Shown in pieces: positions 33,755-41,649 of a stretch of 64,000 nucleotides of DNA. The number at the start of each line of letters is the position of its first letter. The stretch's first letter is position 1. The DNA is from Nonomuraea fuscirosea. GTDB lineage: Bacteria > Actinomycetota > Actinomycetes > Streptosporangiales > Streptosporangiaceae. The notes under the pieces were generated by a model. The model made no database searches. It was not told the DNA's origin and saw only the letters and a list, made by a program, of their open reading frames with translations. The stretch spans positions 1 through 64,000 of the forward strand of contig NZ_PVNG01000029.1 in NCBI RefSeq assembly GCF_003001935.1, read 5' to 3'. The translations under genes and the position numbers were made by a program.

Positions 33755-34245
33755 TCACCCACGGCCTCCGGACGGGCCACCCACGACTTCCGGGACGGGT
33801 CGCTCGCGGCTTTCGGACGGGTCACTCACGACCCGGGCCGGTCGCAGGCGCAGGGCGGGCACGACCAGCAGGCCGACGGCGGCCACGGCGAAGGCGGTGT
33901 TGCCGGCCAGGTCGAGCGCCGCGTCCACCGGTACGGCGGGCGGCTGCGGGAACCCGTGCCAGGCATAGGTGAGCACACCACCCGCCGCCGGCGCGAACAC
34001 CTGCGCCTGACCTCAGCCGGTACGCCGCGACCACCGGGTCACCAGAACGCACACCACGGCGTACACGACGGTGACCGGCCACGCGCCGAGCGCGTCGAGC
34101 TCGACGGCCGCGAGCCAGAACACCGCCCCGCCGCCAGGGAGTAGCCGAGCACCGGCCACGGCCCGGGAGCCCGCTCCACCGACCCGATGACCGGGTCCCG
34201 GCGGCGCAGAGCCACCACCACCAGCAGCCCGGCCAGAACGAGCAC
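33755..34245 (-). pseudogene. Frameshifted integral membrane protein
   Basis: Membrane-protein-like sequence continues through three minus-strand frames. The N-terminal part is MLVLAGLLVVVALRRRDP and PGPWPVLGYSLA. A shifted frame reads AVFWLAAVELDALG and TVVYAVVCVLVTRW before a stop. A third frame reads VFAPAAGGVLTYAWHG and NTAFAVAAVGLLVVPALRLR. At least two indels are needed to join them. The family is not identified. The gene is inactive unless these are base-calling errors. Confidence 0.5.
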
Positions 34246-34260
34246 GCCCGCGACCTGCGT

Positions 34261-34380
34261 TCAGAGAAGCAGGTTGATGATGACCGTCAGCAGGATCGAC
34301 AGCACCACCGAGATGACGATCATGATCAGGCAGCCCGTCCAGCCGCCCAGCGGTCTGACGTCCCAGCCCCCGAATCTCAT
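34261..34380 (-). CDS. 39-aa single-pass membrane protein
   Basis: A 39-codon ORF starting MRFGGWDVRPLGGWTGCL and continuing as one long hydrophobic helix rich in Ile/Val/Leu to the stop at 34261. An AGGCGG-type ribosome site precedes ATG 34380. The clean amphipathic-then-hydrophobic layout and the Trp/Gly N-terminus argue for a real small membrane protein. It is divergent from the PH-like hypothetical gene at 34501. Function unknown. Confidence 0.6.
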   Translation of the reverse strand: MRFGGWDVRPLGGWTGCLIMIVISVVLSILLTVIINLLL

Positions 34381-34500
34381 GGCGGACCGCCTACCCTGCC
34401 CCGATACCCGAAAACCCGGCCCCGGCTCCGGCCAAAGTCGCGCCCCTCGACTACTTCGGCCCACTGCGGCACGCCGGGACCGGCCGAGAACCTGGGTGTC

Positions 34501-34905
34501 ATGAGCGAACAGAGCACGCCACTGGCGCAGGGCAGATACGCCGGGTCCACCGCCGCAGAGCTGAGCGGGCGCGGCCGAGGCGCTCGGATGGCGGCCGGGG
34601 ACGATCAGCGCGTCCTGTTCCCGCGCAACGGTCAGGTGACGCTGTACGGCGACCGTCTCGCGATAGGCGGCTGGGACGGCCGGGCCGATCTCGTCCTGCG
34701 CCTCCGCGAGGTGACCTCGGTGTGGAACGAGTACACCGACCTGTACGGACGTTTCGTGGGCGGACTGCTGAACTCCGGCAGGCCGCTGATCCTCGACACC
34801 GTCTCGCACGGCGAGATCTACCTGATGACCGACCACCGGCGAATCTTGGAAACCACGAACAACCGCACCTGGGCACGACTGCTGAAGACCTGGCTCGCCT
34901 CATGA
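34501..34905 (+). CDS. Hypothetical protein, PH-like beta-rich domain
   Basis: A 134-aa cytosolic protein. After a disordered ~35-residue N-terminus come alternating short strands (VLFPRNGQVTLYGDRLAIGG, RADLVLRLREVTSV) and a C-terminal helix (NRTWARLLKTWLAS), a PH/GRAM-like pattern inferred from periodicity only. No catalytic motif. The ATG at 34501 lacks a ribosome site. The stop overlaps the ATG of the carboxylesterase relic (ATGA), so the two once formed a coupled operon. Confidence 0.6.
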   Translation: MSEQSTPLAQGRYAGSTAAELSGRGRGARMAAGDDQRVLFPRNGQVTLYGDRLAIGGWDGRADLVLRLREVTSVWNEYTDLYGRFVGGLLNSGRPLILDTVSHGEIYLMTDHRRILETTNNRTWARLLKTWLAS

Positions 34906-35472
34906 TCCGCCTGCCTGCCACCCCGATGGCCCGGGCGATGACCGCAATGTTGCCGCTGTCGCTGATCATGTCGGCGTGCGCGGCCACCCCACCGACCACC
35001 TCATCGGCCACCTCACCGGCCTCGTCGTCGGCCAGCTCACCCGCCAGCTCACCCGGCCACGCCCGCGGCCTCGTCGTCGGCCACGCGCGCGGACGGCCCG
35101 GTGGTGCGTACCAGGCTGGGGCGGGTGCGAGGCGTCGCCCGCGACAACGGCGCCCGGCGGCGCCCGGCGGCGGCCGGTCATGGTCTACCTGCACGGAGGG
35201 GCGTTCAGCTCCGGTGCCGGCGGCTACTTGGACGCCCGCCGCATGGCGGAGACCGGTGGCGTGATCGTGGTGACGGTCAACTCCCGGCTCGGCGTCTTCG
35301 GCTTCTTCGGCCACCCAGTTCCCCAAGGGTCGTCCCGGCGGCGCCGATCACGGCGCGGAGCTGCCCCTGCTCTTCGACATCGAGACCACCTCCATCACGC
35401 TCAGCCCGGTGCAACAGGCCCTGTCCGAGCGGATGATCGGCTACTGGGCCGCGTTCGCCGCGCACGCCGGCG
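34902..35472 (+). pseudogene. Type B carboxylesterase relic with internal deletions
   Basis: Four recognisable pieces lie in successive frames: a lipoprotein-type signal (MIRLPATP ... LIMSACAATPP); GPVVRTRLGRVRGVARDNG (esterase N-terminus); PVMVYLHGGAFSSG ... SRLGVFGFFGHP (oxyanion-hole HGG block); and GADHGAELPLLF with LSERMIGYWAAFAAHAG (the C-terminal catalytic-His region). The stretch with the GESAG nucleophile and catalytic Glu, normally several hundred residues, is absent. The relic runs directly into the 3' end of the convergent TetR gene. Confidence 0.75.
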
Positions 35473-36047
35473 GGGTTGCGCAGGAGCCCGTCGACCCCGT
35501 GCAGGAAGGTCTCGCCGATCAGCTCCGGGTCGAAGAGGCAGCCGGCCGCCATGGCGCCGTCCCGGAGCATGACAAAGTGCCGGCCGGCGGGCTCGGGCGG
35601 CGTGTGGCCGGCCTGCTCCAGCAGCCCGGTGACGGTTTCGAGGAACCACTGGCGGTGAGCGAGAACCGCCTGGTGGGCGGGATGCGCGGGGTCGGGGTAT
35701 TCGGCCGCGGCGTTGAGGAAGGCACAGCCGCGGAATCCGGGGGACCGGATGTCACCGGCGATGGACCGGCCGATGGCCAGCAGGCTCTCCCCGGCCGGCC
35801 GCCCCTCGGCCAGAGCCCCGTTCACCTGGCCGCGGATCGCCTGGTCGACGCCGTCGAGGTAGGAGAGGACGAGCTCTTCCTTGCCGGGAAAATGCCGATA
35901 GAGGGTCGCCCTGGTCACCTGCGCTTCCGTGACGATCCGGTCGATGCCGACCGAGTGGATGCCCTCGGTGTAGAAGATCCTGGTCGCCGTCGCGAGCAGC
36001 CGCGACCGCGCTTCGGAGGTCCGGCTCAGCGGTTCACTTCGCCCCAT
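35277..36047 (-). CDS. TetR family regulator with readthrough C-terminal tail
   Basis: A 256-aa ORF. The N-terminal HTH (LATATRIFYTEGIHSVGIDR ... VTRATLYRHFPGKEEL) and ligand domain up to LIGETFLHGVDGLL (~residue 190) are normal for the family. The remaining ~60 residues are Gly/Arg-rich and are the antisense of the carboxylesterase relic, so the native stop was lost in the same deletion. ATG 36047 has no ribosome site. A TATAGT -10 box six bases upstream implies a leaderless mRNA. Whether the tail impairs folding is unknown. Confidence 0.8.
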   Translation of the reverse strand: MGRSEPLSRTSEARSRLLATATRIFYTEGIHSVGIDRIVTEAQVTRATLYRHFPGKEELVLSYLDGVDQAIRGQVNGALAEGRPAGESLLAIGRSIAGDIRSPGFRGCAFLNAAAEYPDPAHPAHQAVLAHRQWFLETVTGLLEQAGHTPPEPAGRHFVMLRDGAMAAGCLFDPELIGETFLHGVDGLLRNPAGVRGERGPVADHPLGQGLLHRAERDGGGLDVEEQGQLRAVIGAAGTTLGELGGRRSRRRRAGS

Positions 36048-36053
36048 GCGAAC

Positions 36054-36082
36054 ACTATACCGGATAGAACGTTCGGTCTCTA
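36054..36082 (-). promoter_or_regulatory. Leaderless TetR promoter with GAACGTTC operator
   Basis: On the minus strand TAGAGA (36077-36082), a 17-bp spacer and TATAGT (36054-36059) place +1 at the ATG. The palindrome GAACGTTC (36067-36074) sits in the spacer, consistent with autorepression. Confidence 0.65.
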
Positions 36083-36185
36083 TGTACGAAGGCTCCGGGC
36101 GGATATCCGGTTGCCGGGCGGGTGGACGATCTCGGAGAATCCCCTGTCGTGCGCACGGTGCGTACGGAAGAGGGGACAGGTGGCG

Positions 36186-37043
36186 ATGCAGGCAGCGGAG
36201 CGCGAACGGGCGATGGCCGCGGCCATGGCGACCGCATCGTCACTCGGACTGGCGGCGGACGACGCGATCGTCCTGCACGACTCGAACAAGCTCGCCCTGC
36301 GCCTGCTGCCCTGTGACGTCCTGGCCAGGGTGGCGCCCGCGGCCGAGGGGACGATGGCCTCGTTCGAGATCGAGGTGGCGCGGCGGCTCGGCGAATGCGG
36401 CAGCCCGGTGGCCGCACTGGAGCCGCGGGCCGAGCCGCGCGTCCACGAACGCGACGGCTTCGTGATCACGCTGTGGACCTACTACGAGCCCGTGGGGTCC
36501 GGCGACGTCCCAGCGGCCGAGGTCGCCGACGCGCTCGCGCGGCTGCACGCCGGCATGCGCGCGGCGGACATCCCGGCGCGACGCTTCACGGAACGGATCG
36601 AGGAGGCCCAGGTCCTGGTGGCGGACCGCGACCGTTCCCCGGCGCTCGGCGACGACGACCGCGAAGTCCTCGCCGGCGCGTTGCGCGACCTGAGGCGGAC
36701 GATCACCGAGCGCGGCGCCCCCGAGCAGTTCCTGCACGGCGAGCCGCACCCCGGCAACGTGCTCAGCACGAAGGACGGGCTGCTGTTCATCGACTTCGAG
36801 ACGTGCTGCCGCGGGCCGGTCGAGTTCGACCTCGCGCATCAGCCCGAGGAGGTCGGCGAGCACTATCCGGACGTGGATCGGGAGCTGCTGCGCCAGTGCC
36901 GGATCCTCGTCCTGGCGATGATCACGGCGTGGCGCTGGGACCGCGCCGACCAGTTCCCTGACGGGCGGCGGCTGGGCACGGAGTGGCTCGGGCAGTTGCG
37001 GGCGGAGCTCGATCACACGGGCCCTTCCACCGCCTCCGGCTGA
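36186..37043 (+). CDS. Aminoglycoside phosphotransferase-like kinase (APH/ChoK family)
   Basis: A 285-aa protein-kinase-fold small-molecule kinase. The catalytic-loop block is FLHGEPHPGNVL, with Glu where Asp is usual in HGD; the metal motif is LLFIDFETC. The N-lobe has LALRLLPCDVLARV and a Glu in FEIEVARRLGE. Specificity is unknown; chromosomal actinobacterial members are often not resistance enzymes. ATG 36186 follows GGGGACAGG. It is divergent from the TetR gene, which could control it. Confidence 0.82.
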   Translation: MQAAERERAMAAAMATASSLGLAADDAIVLHDSNKLALRLLPCDVLARVAPAAEGTMASFEIEVARRLGECGSPVAALEPRAEPRVHERDGFVITLWTYYEPVGSGDVPAAEVADALARLHAGMRAADIPARRFTERIEEAQVLVADRDRSPALGDDDREVLAGALRDLRRTITERGAPEQFLHGEPHPGNVLSTKDGLLFIDFETCCRGPVEFDLAHQPEEVGEHYPDVDRELLRQCRILVLAMITAWRWDRADQFPDGRRLGTEWLGQLRAELDHTGPSTASG

Positions 37044-37098
37044 TCCCGGGGCTTCGAGGTCGGCGCCGTTCGGGCGCCAGGGGAGGCGGCGCTGTACG

Positions 37099-38040
37099 TC
37101 AGTCGCGGGTCCGATGGACGATCGCCTTCCTCGACCGTCCGGGATGGACCACGACCAGGTGCCACTCGGTGGGCAGGATGGTGCGGAAGTTCTCCTCGGC
37201 CCGTGCGTAGACCCGCACCCGGTAGCGGCCCGGCCCCTCGATCGCCAGGTTGGGCAGGGGCCGCCCGGCGCCCTCCATGCCGCCCGGATCCACGGTGGGC
37301 ATGACCAGGCGGCCGGTCCGGCTGGTGACCCCGACTTCGGCCACCTCCGTCCACCCCTTGAGCCGCAGCGGCGGAGCGTGGTCAAACGCCTTGACGGTCA
37401 CGCAGACGTTCCCCTGGAGGATCGTGTCGACGCTCACCCCGGTTCCCTCGGCGGTGATCAGCCCGTGGGTCCGCCCGGTTCTGGGCTCGGCGTACGGGTC
37501 ATCGCGGTCGGTGATGTGGTAGACGCCGCCCTCGGACGTGAACACCGCGGCCGTTCCCTGCCTGCGGCCCCGCGTCCTGGGCCAGGGGTCACGGCAGGTG
37601 GCGTTGCTCGCGGCGTAGTACTCGGCGTTCGCCTTCACCATATGGTCGTCGGAAGGCTCCTGGTCCGGGCCCCTGATGGCATCGGGGCACAGGAAGACGA
37701 GGGCCTCCTCCAGCCCGCGCAGGTTGATCGTCCGGTCCTCGCTGCGCAGCCAGTCCTCGGTCAGCCGCCAGTACGGCAGGGCGCACAATCTCCTGCCGTA
37801 CGCGAGCAGCTCCGCGTCCGACTTGACGGCGGGGAACATGGGGCCGCCCGCGTCCCGTACCAGACAGAGGAAGGCGCGCTCCCGATGCTCCGCCCGCGTG
37901 TCGCCGAACCCCCGCTCTCGCTCCGTCCAGGCGGGGCAGCTCGCGTCATACGGCCGGTACGGGACGCGCGGATCCTCCTGGCCGCCGGCCAGACCCGCGA
38001 GCAGCACGAGCACCGCGACGGCGGCGATGGCGCGGTCCAT
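37099..38040 (-). CDS. Secreted or membrane-anchored protein of unknown function
   Basis: A 313-aa protein. The N-terminal hydrophobic segment AIAAVAVLVLLAGLAGG is a signal peptide or anchor. The extracytoplasmic part has several Cys (ASCPAW, FLCLVRD, RRLCALP, FLCPDAI, ATCRDPW, NVCVTVK), enough for disulfides. The segment AELLAYGRRLCALP resembles actinobacterial DUF732-type helical domains, but the family is not certain. ATG 38040 begins MDRAIAAV. It lies downstream of the MFS gene on the same strand. Confidence 0.7.
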   Translation of the reverse strand: MDRAIAAVAVLVLLAGLAGGQEDPRVPYRPYDASCPAWTERERGFGDTRAEHRERAFLCLVRDAGGPMFPAVKSDAELLAYGRRLCALPYWRLTEDWLRSEDRTINLRGLEEALVFLCPDAIRGPDQEPSDDHMVKANAEYYAASNATCRDPWPRTRGRRQGTAAVFTSEGGVYHITDRDDPYAEPRTGRTHGLITAEGTGVSVDTILQGNVCVTVKAFDHAPPLRLKGWTEVAEVGVTSRTGRLVMPTVDPGGMEGAGRPLPNLAIEGPGRYRVRVYARAEENFRTILPTEWHLVVVHPGRSRKAIVHRTRD

Positions 38041-38123
38041 GGGGGCAGCGTAGCGATCTTGCCCGACGTTTCCTGCAATTTCGTACCAAGTCCGCACATA
38101 GGGCGGACCAGCTCCCGGCGGGC

Positions 38124-39347
38124 TCAGTCGTGGGCGATGTGCATGAGCTGCCGCCACAACAGCACCACGAACACCGCGGACCCGGCGAAGGCGAACCAGA
38201 ACGGCGCCGCCACCCCGAATGCCGTGGCCAGGGTGCCGCCGATCAGCGAGCCGACCACCAGACCGGCGTAGACACAGACGGTGTTGACGCTGCCCACCCG
38301 CCCCTGCAGCTCACTGGGAACCGCACGCTGGCGGATGGTGACCGAGGTCGTGCCCCAGATGAACGCGTGCGCGCCGAAGACCAGGAAGATCCCGCCGGCC
38401 ACCCACGGCGAATGCGTCAGGGCCAGGCCGAGGTGGGTGAGCGTCTCGATGACGAGTCCGATCCGCATCAGGGCGCCGAGGCTCACCTTGCGGGTGATGT
38501 ACCCGTACAGACCGGTGCCGATCAGGCCGCCGATCCCGCCGATGGTGGTCATCAGGCCGAAACCCACGGCGCCGAGGCCGAGCTGCTCCTGGGTGTAGAG
38601 GACGAGCACCGACCAGGCCGCGCCGAACGTGAAGTTGAAGATCAGGATGGTCAGCGCCAGCGTACGGACGGCGGCGTGCCGGATGGTCCACTTGAACCCG
38701 GCGATCAGCTCCCGGACGGCGTTGGGCGCCTGATCGCCGTCCGGCCGGACCCGCGGCGGCAGGGTGATCCGGAAGACCAGCACGATCCCGGCCAGCACCA
38801 GCAGCAACTGCCCGGCGAACGGCCAGGTCACGCCCAGCCCGAACAGCGCCGCGCCGAGCGGCGGGCCGGCCAGCTGGTTGAGCGTGATGAACCCGGTGCC
38901 CAGGCGGGCGTTGGCGATGACGAGATCGTCCCTGTCCACCAGCGTGGGCGTCAGCGTGCTCGTCGTGTTGTCGGCGAACACCTCGGCGATGGACCGCAGC
39001 GAGAGGGCCACCAGTGCCGTCGCCACCGTCACGGTGCCGGTCACCATGAGCGCGACGAGGGCCGCCAGCACCAGGGCGCGTGCCACGTTCGCGATGATCA
39101 CGATCTTGCGCCGGTCGTACCGGTCGGACAGGACGCCCGCGTACAGGCCGAACAGCAGCGGCGGCCCCCAGCTGACCAGCGCCGACAGCGAGATCAGCAG
39201 CGGGTCGCGGGTCAGCGACGCGATCAGCAGCGGGCCCGCCGCGGCCGCGACTCCGTCACCGAGATTCGTCAGCCAGCTCGACGCCAGCAACCATCGGAAT
39301 CCCGTCCCCAATCGAGCCGGCAGGACTCGCTCCACCACTGAGATCAC
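38124..39347 (-). CDS. MFS transporter (EntS/TMR-type exporter)
   Basis: A 407-aa transporter with ~12 membrane helices. MFS motif A is in LYAGVLSDRYDRRKIVI. The N-terminal SSWLTNLGDGVAAAAGPLL and LRSIAEVFADNTTSTLTPTL are typical of the MFS_3/enterobactin-exporter-like group that exports siderophores, macrolides or other metabolites. The substrate is unknown. The GTG at 39347 is weakly supported; internal GTGs are alternatives. It is followed 83 bp later by the secreted-protein gene. Confidence 0.83.
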   Translation of the reverse strand: MISVVERVLPARLGTGFRWLLASSWLTNLGDGVAAAAGPLLIASLTRDPLLISLSALVSWGPPLLFGLYAGVLSDRYDRRKIVIIANVARALVLAALVALMVTGTVTVATALVALSLRSIAEVFADNTTSTLTPTLVDRDDLVIANARLGTGFITLNQLAGPPLGAALFGLGVTWPFAGQLLLVLAGIVLVFRITLPPRVRPDGDQAPNAVRELIAGFKWTIRHAAVRTLALTILIFNFTFGAAWSVLVLYTQEQLGLGAVGFGLMTTIGGIGGLIGTGLYGYITRKVSLGALMRIGLVIETLTHLGLALTHSPWVAGGIFLVFGAHAFIWGTTSVTIRQRAVPSELQGRVGSVNTVCVYAGLVVGSLIGGTLATAFGVAAPFWFAFAGSAVFVVLLWRQLMHIAHD

Positions 39348-39434
39348 GAGCGCAAGACTCTACGTTTCGAGAGCTATCGGGGGCAACGCGTTTTTCGCCC
39401 TGGTGTGGGAGCGGGCCGGCGAGCCACCGGTCAA

Positions 39435-39593
39435 CTAGGCGCGGGTGCGTTCCAGCACGTCGATCTGGTGCCGGCGTTCCCGGATCACGTGTCCTTCCCG
39501 CGGATAGACGACGAACTCGTGCCCGCCACCGAACCGCCGCAGCGCCCGATGGAAGTACGTGGCCTGGCCGAGCGGCACGCCCGGACGCAGCGG
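39435..39593 (-). pseudogene. C-terminal fragment of an S9 prolyl oligopeptidase-family peptidase
   Basis: About 50 codons match the end of S9-type acylaminoacyl-peptidases: GVPLGQATYFHRALRRFG, EFVVYPREGHVI with the catalytic His, RERRHQIDVLERTRA. The upstream reading frame has no peptidase content (no GGSYGG nucleophile elbow or Asp region), so only the tail survives. Confidence 0.65.
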
Positions 39594-40091
39594 CAGGACA
39601 CCGTCCGCGACCGACCGCGCTGTCACCGTCTCGTCGGAGCCCATCGACACCGTTCCCAGTCCTCGACCGTGATGATCGGGGCAGAACCTATCGCCCGAGA
39701 TCGTGCGGCGGATGAAGGCTGCGACGGGCGGAGATGAAAATCTGTGTTCGCCGTAGTAGACATTCGCGCGCTCGGGTACTAGAGTTTCTGACATCGCAAG
39801 GAACGGATCCACCGGGCAGCGGAAACACCGGCAACACGATGAACTGCCCGGAATGAGGATGAAGTCAGTTGGGTCAGGCAGAAGGTCGGACGTGAAGGGC
39901 CAGCGCGGTTGGTAAGGGCCCAGATCGTGGACGCGCTGCCGTTGATGTAAGTGGACGTCACGTCCAGAGGAATAGGGAAGGGAGTGTTGAACGCCATCGA
40001 AGGATCGCCCGTCGCCGGCTGACGTTCGCCGCACGGGTACCGCAGTTCCACAGGATTGGAAGGTGGTCTACGGTCACGCATCCGCGATCCC
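39594..40091. other. Gene-poor stretch upstream of the structured leader
   Basis: About 500 bp with no convincing gene. A 72-codon minus ORF (39779-39997, MAFNTPFPIP) lacks a ribosome site and family features. The region is less GC-biased than its surroundings, and the S9 peptidase fragment at its left end suggests past rearrangement. Confidence 0.5.
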
Positions 40092-40201
40092 CGCATCGCC
40101 GCCGAACAGGGCGGCGGATGCGGATGACAACAAGCCGGCCCCAGGCCGGTAGATGGTGTTGAACCTCTTCGGGGCCCCGGCGCACATGGCGCCGGGGCCC
40201 C
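40092..40201 (+). promoter_or_regulatory. Structured 5' leader with three hairpins
   Basis: Three successive stem-loops precede the MerR-like gene: 40092-40123 (CGCATCGCCGCC paired with GGCGGCGGATGCG, one bulge), 40135-40149 (CCGGCC-CCA-GGCCGG) and 40171-40201 (13-bp perfect GC stem, 5-nt loop). An AAGAAAGG ribosome site follows at 40211-40218. The third stem is terminator-like, so attenuation is plausible. A known RNA class was not recognised. Confidence 0.55.
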
Positions 40202-40225
40202 CTGTTGGTGTGAAGAAAGGTATTT

Positions 40226-40615
40226 ATGGGTCAAGGGCACATACCCGGCGCCATGCAGGCTTCGCCCGCCGGCGCCGACGATGACGGTCTCAGCGGTGCG
40301 CCCAGCGCCGAGGACCGGTTCGACGATGACGACTACCCCGCCTACAGCATGGGCGCGGCGGCGGAGATGCTCGGCGTCACCCCGACGTTCCTGCGGGCCC
40401 TGGGCGCCGCCAAACTGATCGAGCCGAGACGCTCAAGCGGCGGCCACCGCCGCTACTCCCGCTACCAGCTGCGCCTGGCGGCCCGCGCCAGGGAGCTCGT
40501 CGACCAGGGCACACCCGTCGAGGCCGCCTGCCGGATCATCATCCTGGAGGACCAGCTCGCCGAGGCGCTGCGTATCAACGCCGCGTACGAACGGGAACGC
40601 CCGGCCGGAAACTGA
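40226..40615 (+). CDS. MerR-like helix-turn-helix protein
   Basis: A 129-aa DNA-binding protein. An acidic, disordered ~40-residue N-terminus (EDRFDDDDYP) leads to a MerR-type wHTH: YSMGAAAEMLGVTPTFLRAL, EPRRSSGGHRRYSRYQL. A helix follows (LAARARELVDQGTPVEAACR and IIILEDQLAEAL). There is no effector domain, like short HspR/BldC-type regulators. It is preceded by the three-hairpin leader and followed by a hairpin terminator, so it is monocistronic. Target unknown. Confidence 0.82.
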   Translation: MGQGHIPGAMQASPAGADDDGLSGAPSAEDRFDDDDYPAYSMGAAAEMLGVTPTFLRALGAAKLIEPRRSSGGHRRYSRYQLRLAARARELVDQGTPVEAACRIIILEDQLAEALRINAAYERERPAGN

Positions 40616-40617
40616 CC

Positions 40618-40646
40618 CCGCGACCGCCCCGCGCGGCGGGTCGCGG
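40618..40646 (+). terminator. Hairpin terminator after the MerR-like gene
   Basis: CCGCGACC-GCC pairs with GGCGGGTCGCGG (40618-40628 with 40635-40646) with one bulge and a 6-nt loop, four bases past the stop. Confidence 0.65.
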
Positions 40647-40689
40647 AGGCCGAGGTGACACCGGACGGATCAGGCATCGAACGCCCGCG

Positions 40690-41562
40690 TCAGCGGGCGC
40701 TCGTCGCGCGGGCCAGGAAGTCGCGGATCAGGCCTGCCACCTCGTCGCCCGCGCTCTCCAGCAGGAAGTGCCCGCCGTCCAGCAGGTGGATCTCCGCGTT
40801 CGGGACGTCCTGGGAGAACGCGCGGGCCCCGTCCGGCCCGAAGATCTCATCGCCCCTGCCCCACACGGCGAGCAGCGGCGGCTGGTTCGCCCGCAGGTAG
40901 GCGTGCAGCTCCTTGTACAGCGGCGGGTTGGTCGCGTAGTCGCGGAACAGCGCGAGCTGGATCGCGTCGTTGCCGGGACGGGACACCAGCGCGTGATCGT
41001 GGTGCCAGGTGTCGGGGCTGACCAGGCTCTCGTCCGGGACGCCGGTGAGGTACTGCCAGCGGATGGCGTCGAGGCTCAGCGCGGTGCGGATCGCGCGCTC
41101 GGTCTCGGGCGTCTGCTCCCGGTGGTAGTCCCACACGGTCTGCCAGAAGCCCGGCACGAAGCCGGCGTCGTACCCGTTGCCGTTCTGCGTGATGATCGCC
41201 GTGACGGCCTCAGGGTCGGCCAGGGCCAGCCGCCAGCCGATCGGGGCGCCGTAGTCCTGCACGTAGACGGCGTAGCGCCGCACGCCCAGCTGGTCGAGCA
41301 GGCCGGCGGTGAGGCCGGTGAGGGCGTCGAAGGTGTAGTCGAACTCGTCGGCCGGCGGGGCGTCCGACAGCCCGAACCCGAGGTGGTCGGGAGCGATGAC
41401 GTGATAACGGTCGGCGAGCGCCGGAATCAGGTGGCGGAACATGAACGAGCTGGTCGGGTAGCCGTGCAGGAGCACGACGGCCGGCGCGTCCGCGGAACCG
41501 GCCTCCCGGTAGAACAGCCGCCGGCCCTGGACGGTGGCGTAGCGATGGTGAACGGCAGTCAT
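40690..41562 (-). CDS. Alpha/beta hydrolase, haloalkane dehalogenase/epoxide hydrolase-like
   Basis: A 290-aa cytosolic enzyme. Oxyanion motif VVLLHGYPTSSFMF; nucleophile elbow YVQDYGAPIGWRL, with Asp as nucleophile as in haloalkane dehalogenases and epoxide hydrolases rather than Ser. The late acid is in AVWGRGDEIFGP and the catalytic His in LLDGGHFLLES. It is divergent from the CGNR regulator gene across an operator-containing gap, which suggests substrate-responsive control. ATG at 41562. Confidence 0.87.
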   Translation of the reverse strand: MTAVHHRYATVQGRRLFYREAGSADAPAVVLLHGYPTSSFMFRHLIPALADRYHVIAPDHLGFGLSDAPPADEFDYTFDALTGLTAGLLDQLGVRRYAVYVQDYGAPIGWRLALADPEAVTAIITQNGNGYDAGFVPGFWQTVWDYHREQTPETERAIRTALSLDAIRWQYLTGVPDESLVSPDTWHHDHALVSRPGNDAIQLALFRDYATNPPLYKELHAYLRANQPPLLAVWGRGDEIFGPDGARAFSQDVPNAEIHLLDGGHFLLESAGDEVAGLIRDFLARATSAR

Positions 41563-41588
41563 GTCTAACTCCTACGACTCGTTTTGAT

Positions 41589-41618
41589 GGTTAGACCAAA
41601 GCACGGCTTGGTGTAACC
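41589..41618. promoter_or_regulatory. Operator between hydrolase and CGNR genes
   Basis: Imperfect inverted repeat GGTTAGACCAA (41589-41599) with TTGGTGTAACC (41608-41618): ten of eleven positions pair, with an 8-nt spacer. It lies midway between the divergent starts. Confidence 0.65.
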
Positions 41619-41649
41619 TGTCAAACAGACTTTGGAGGTTAGGTTTGTC

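Noticed and set aside
35409..37043. 544-aa ORF extending the APH-like kinase upstream
   Set aside because: It runs antisense through the TetR gene; kinase homology begins after 36186.
39779..39997. 72-codon ORF MAFNTPFPIP
   Set aside because: No ribosome site, no homology features, Ser/Arg-rich C-terminus; reported only as content of the gene-poor region.
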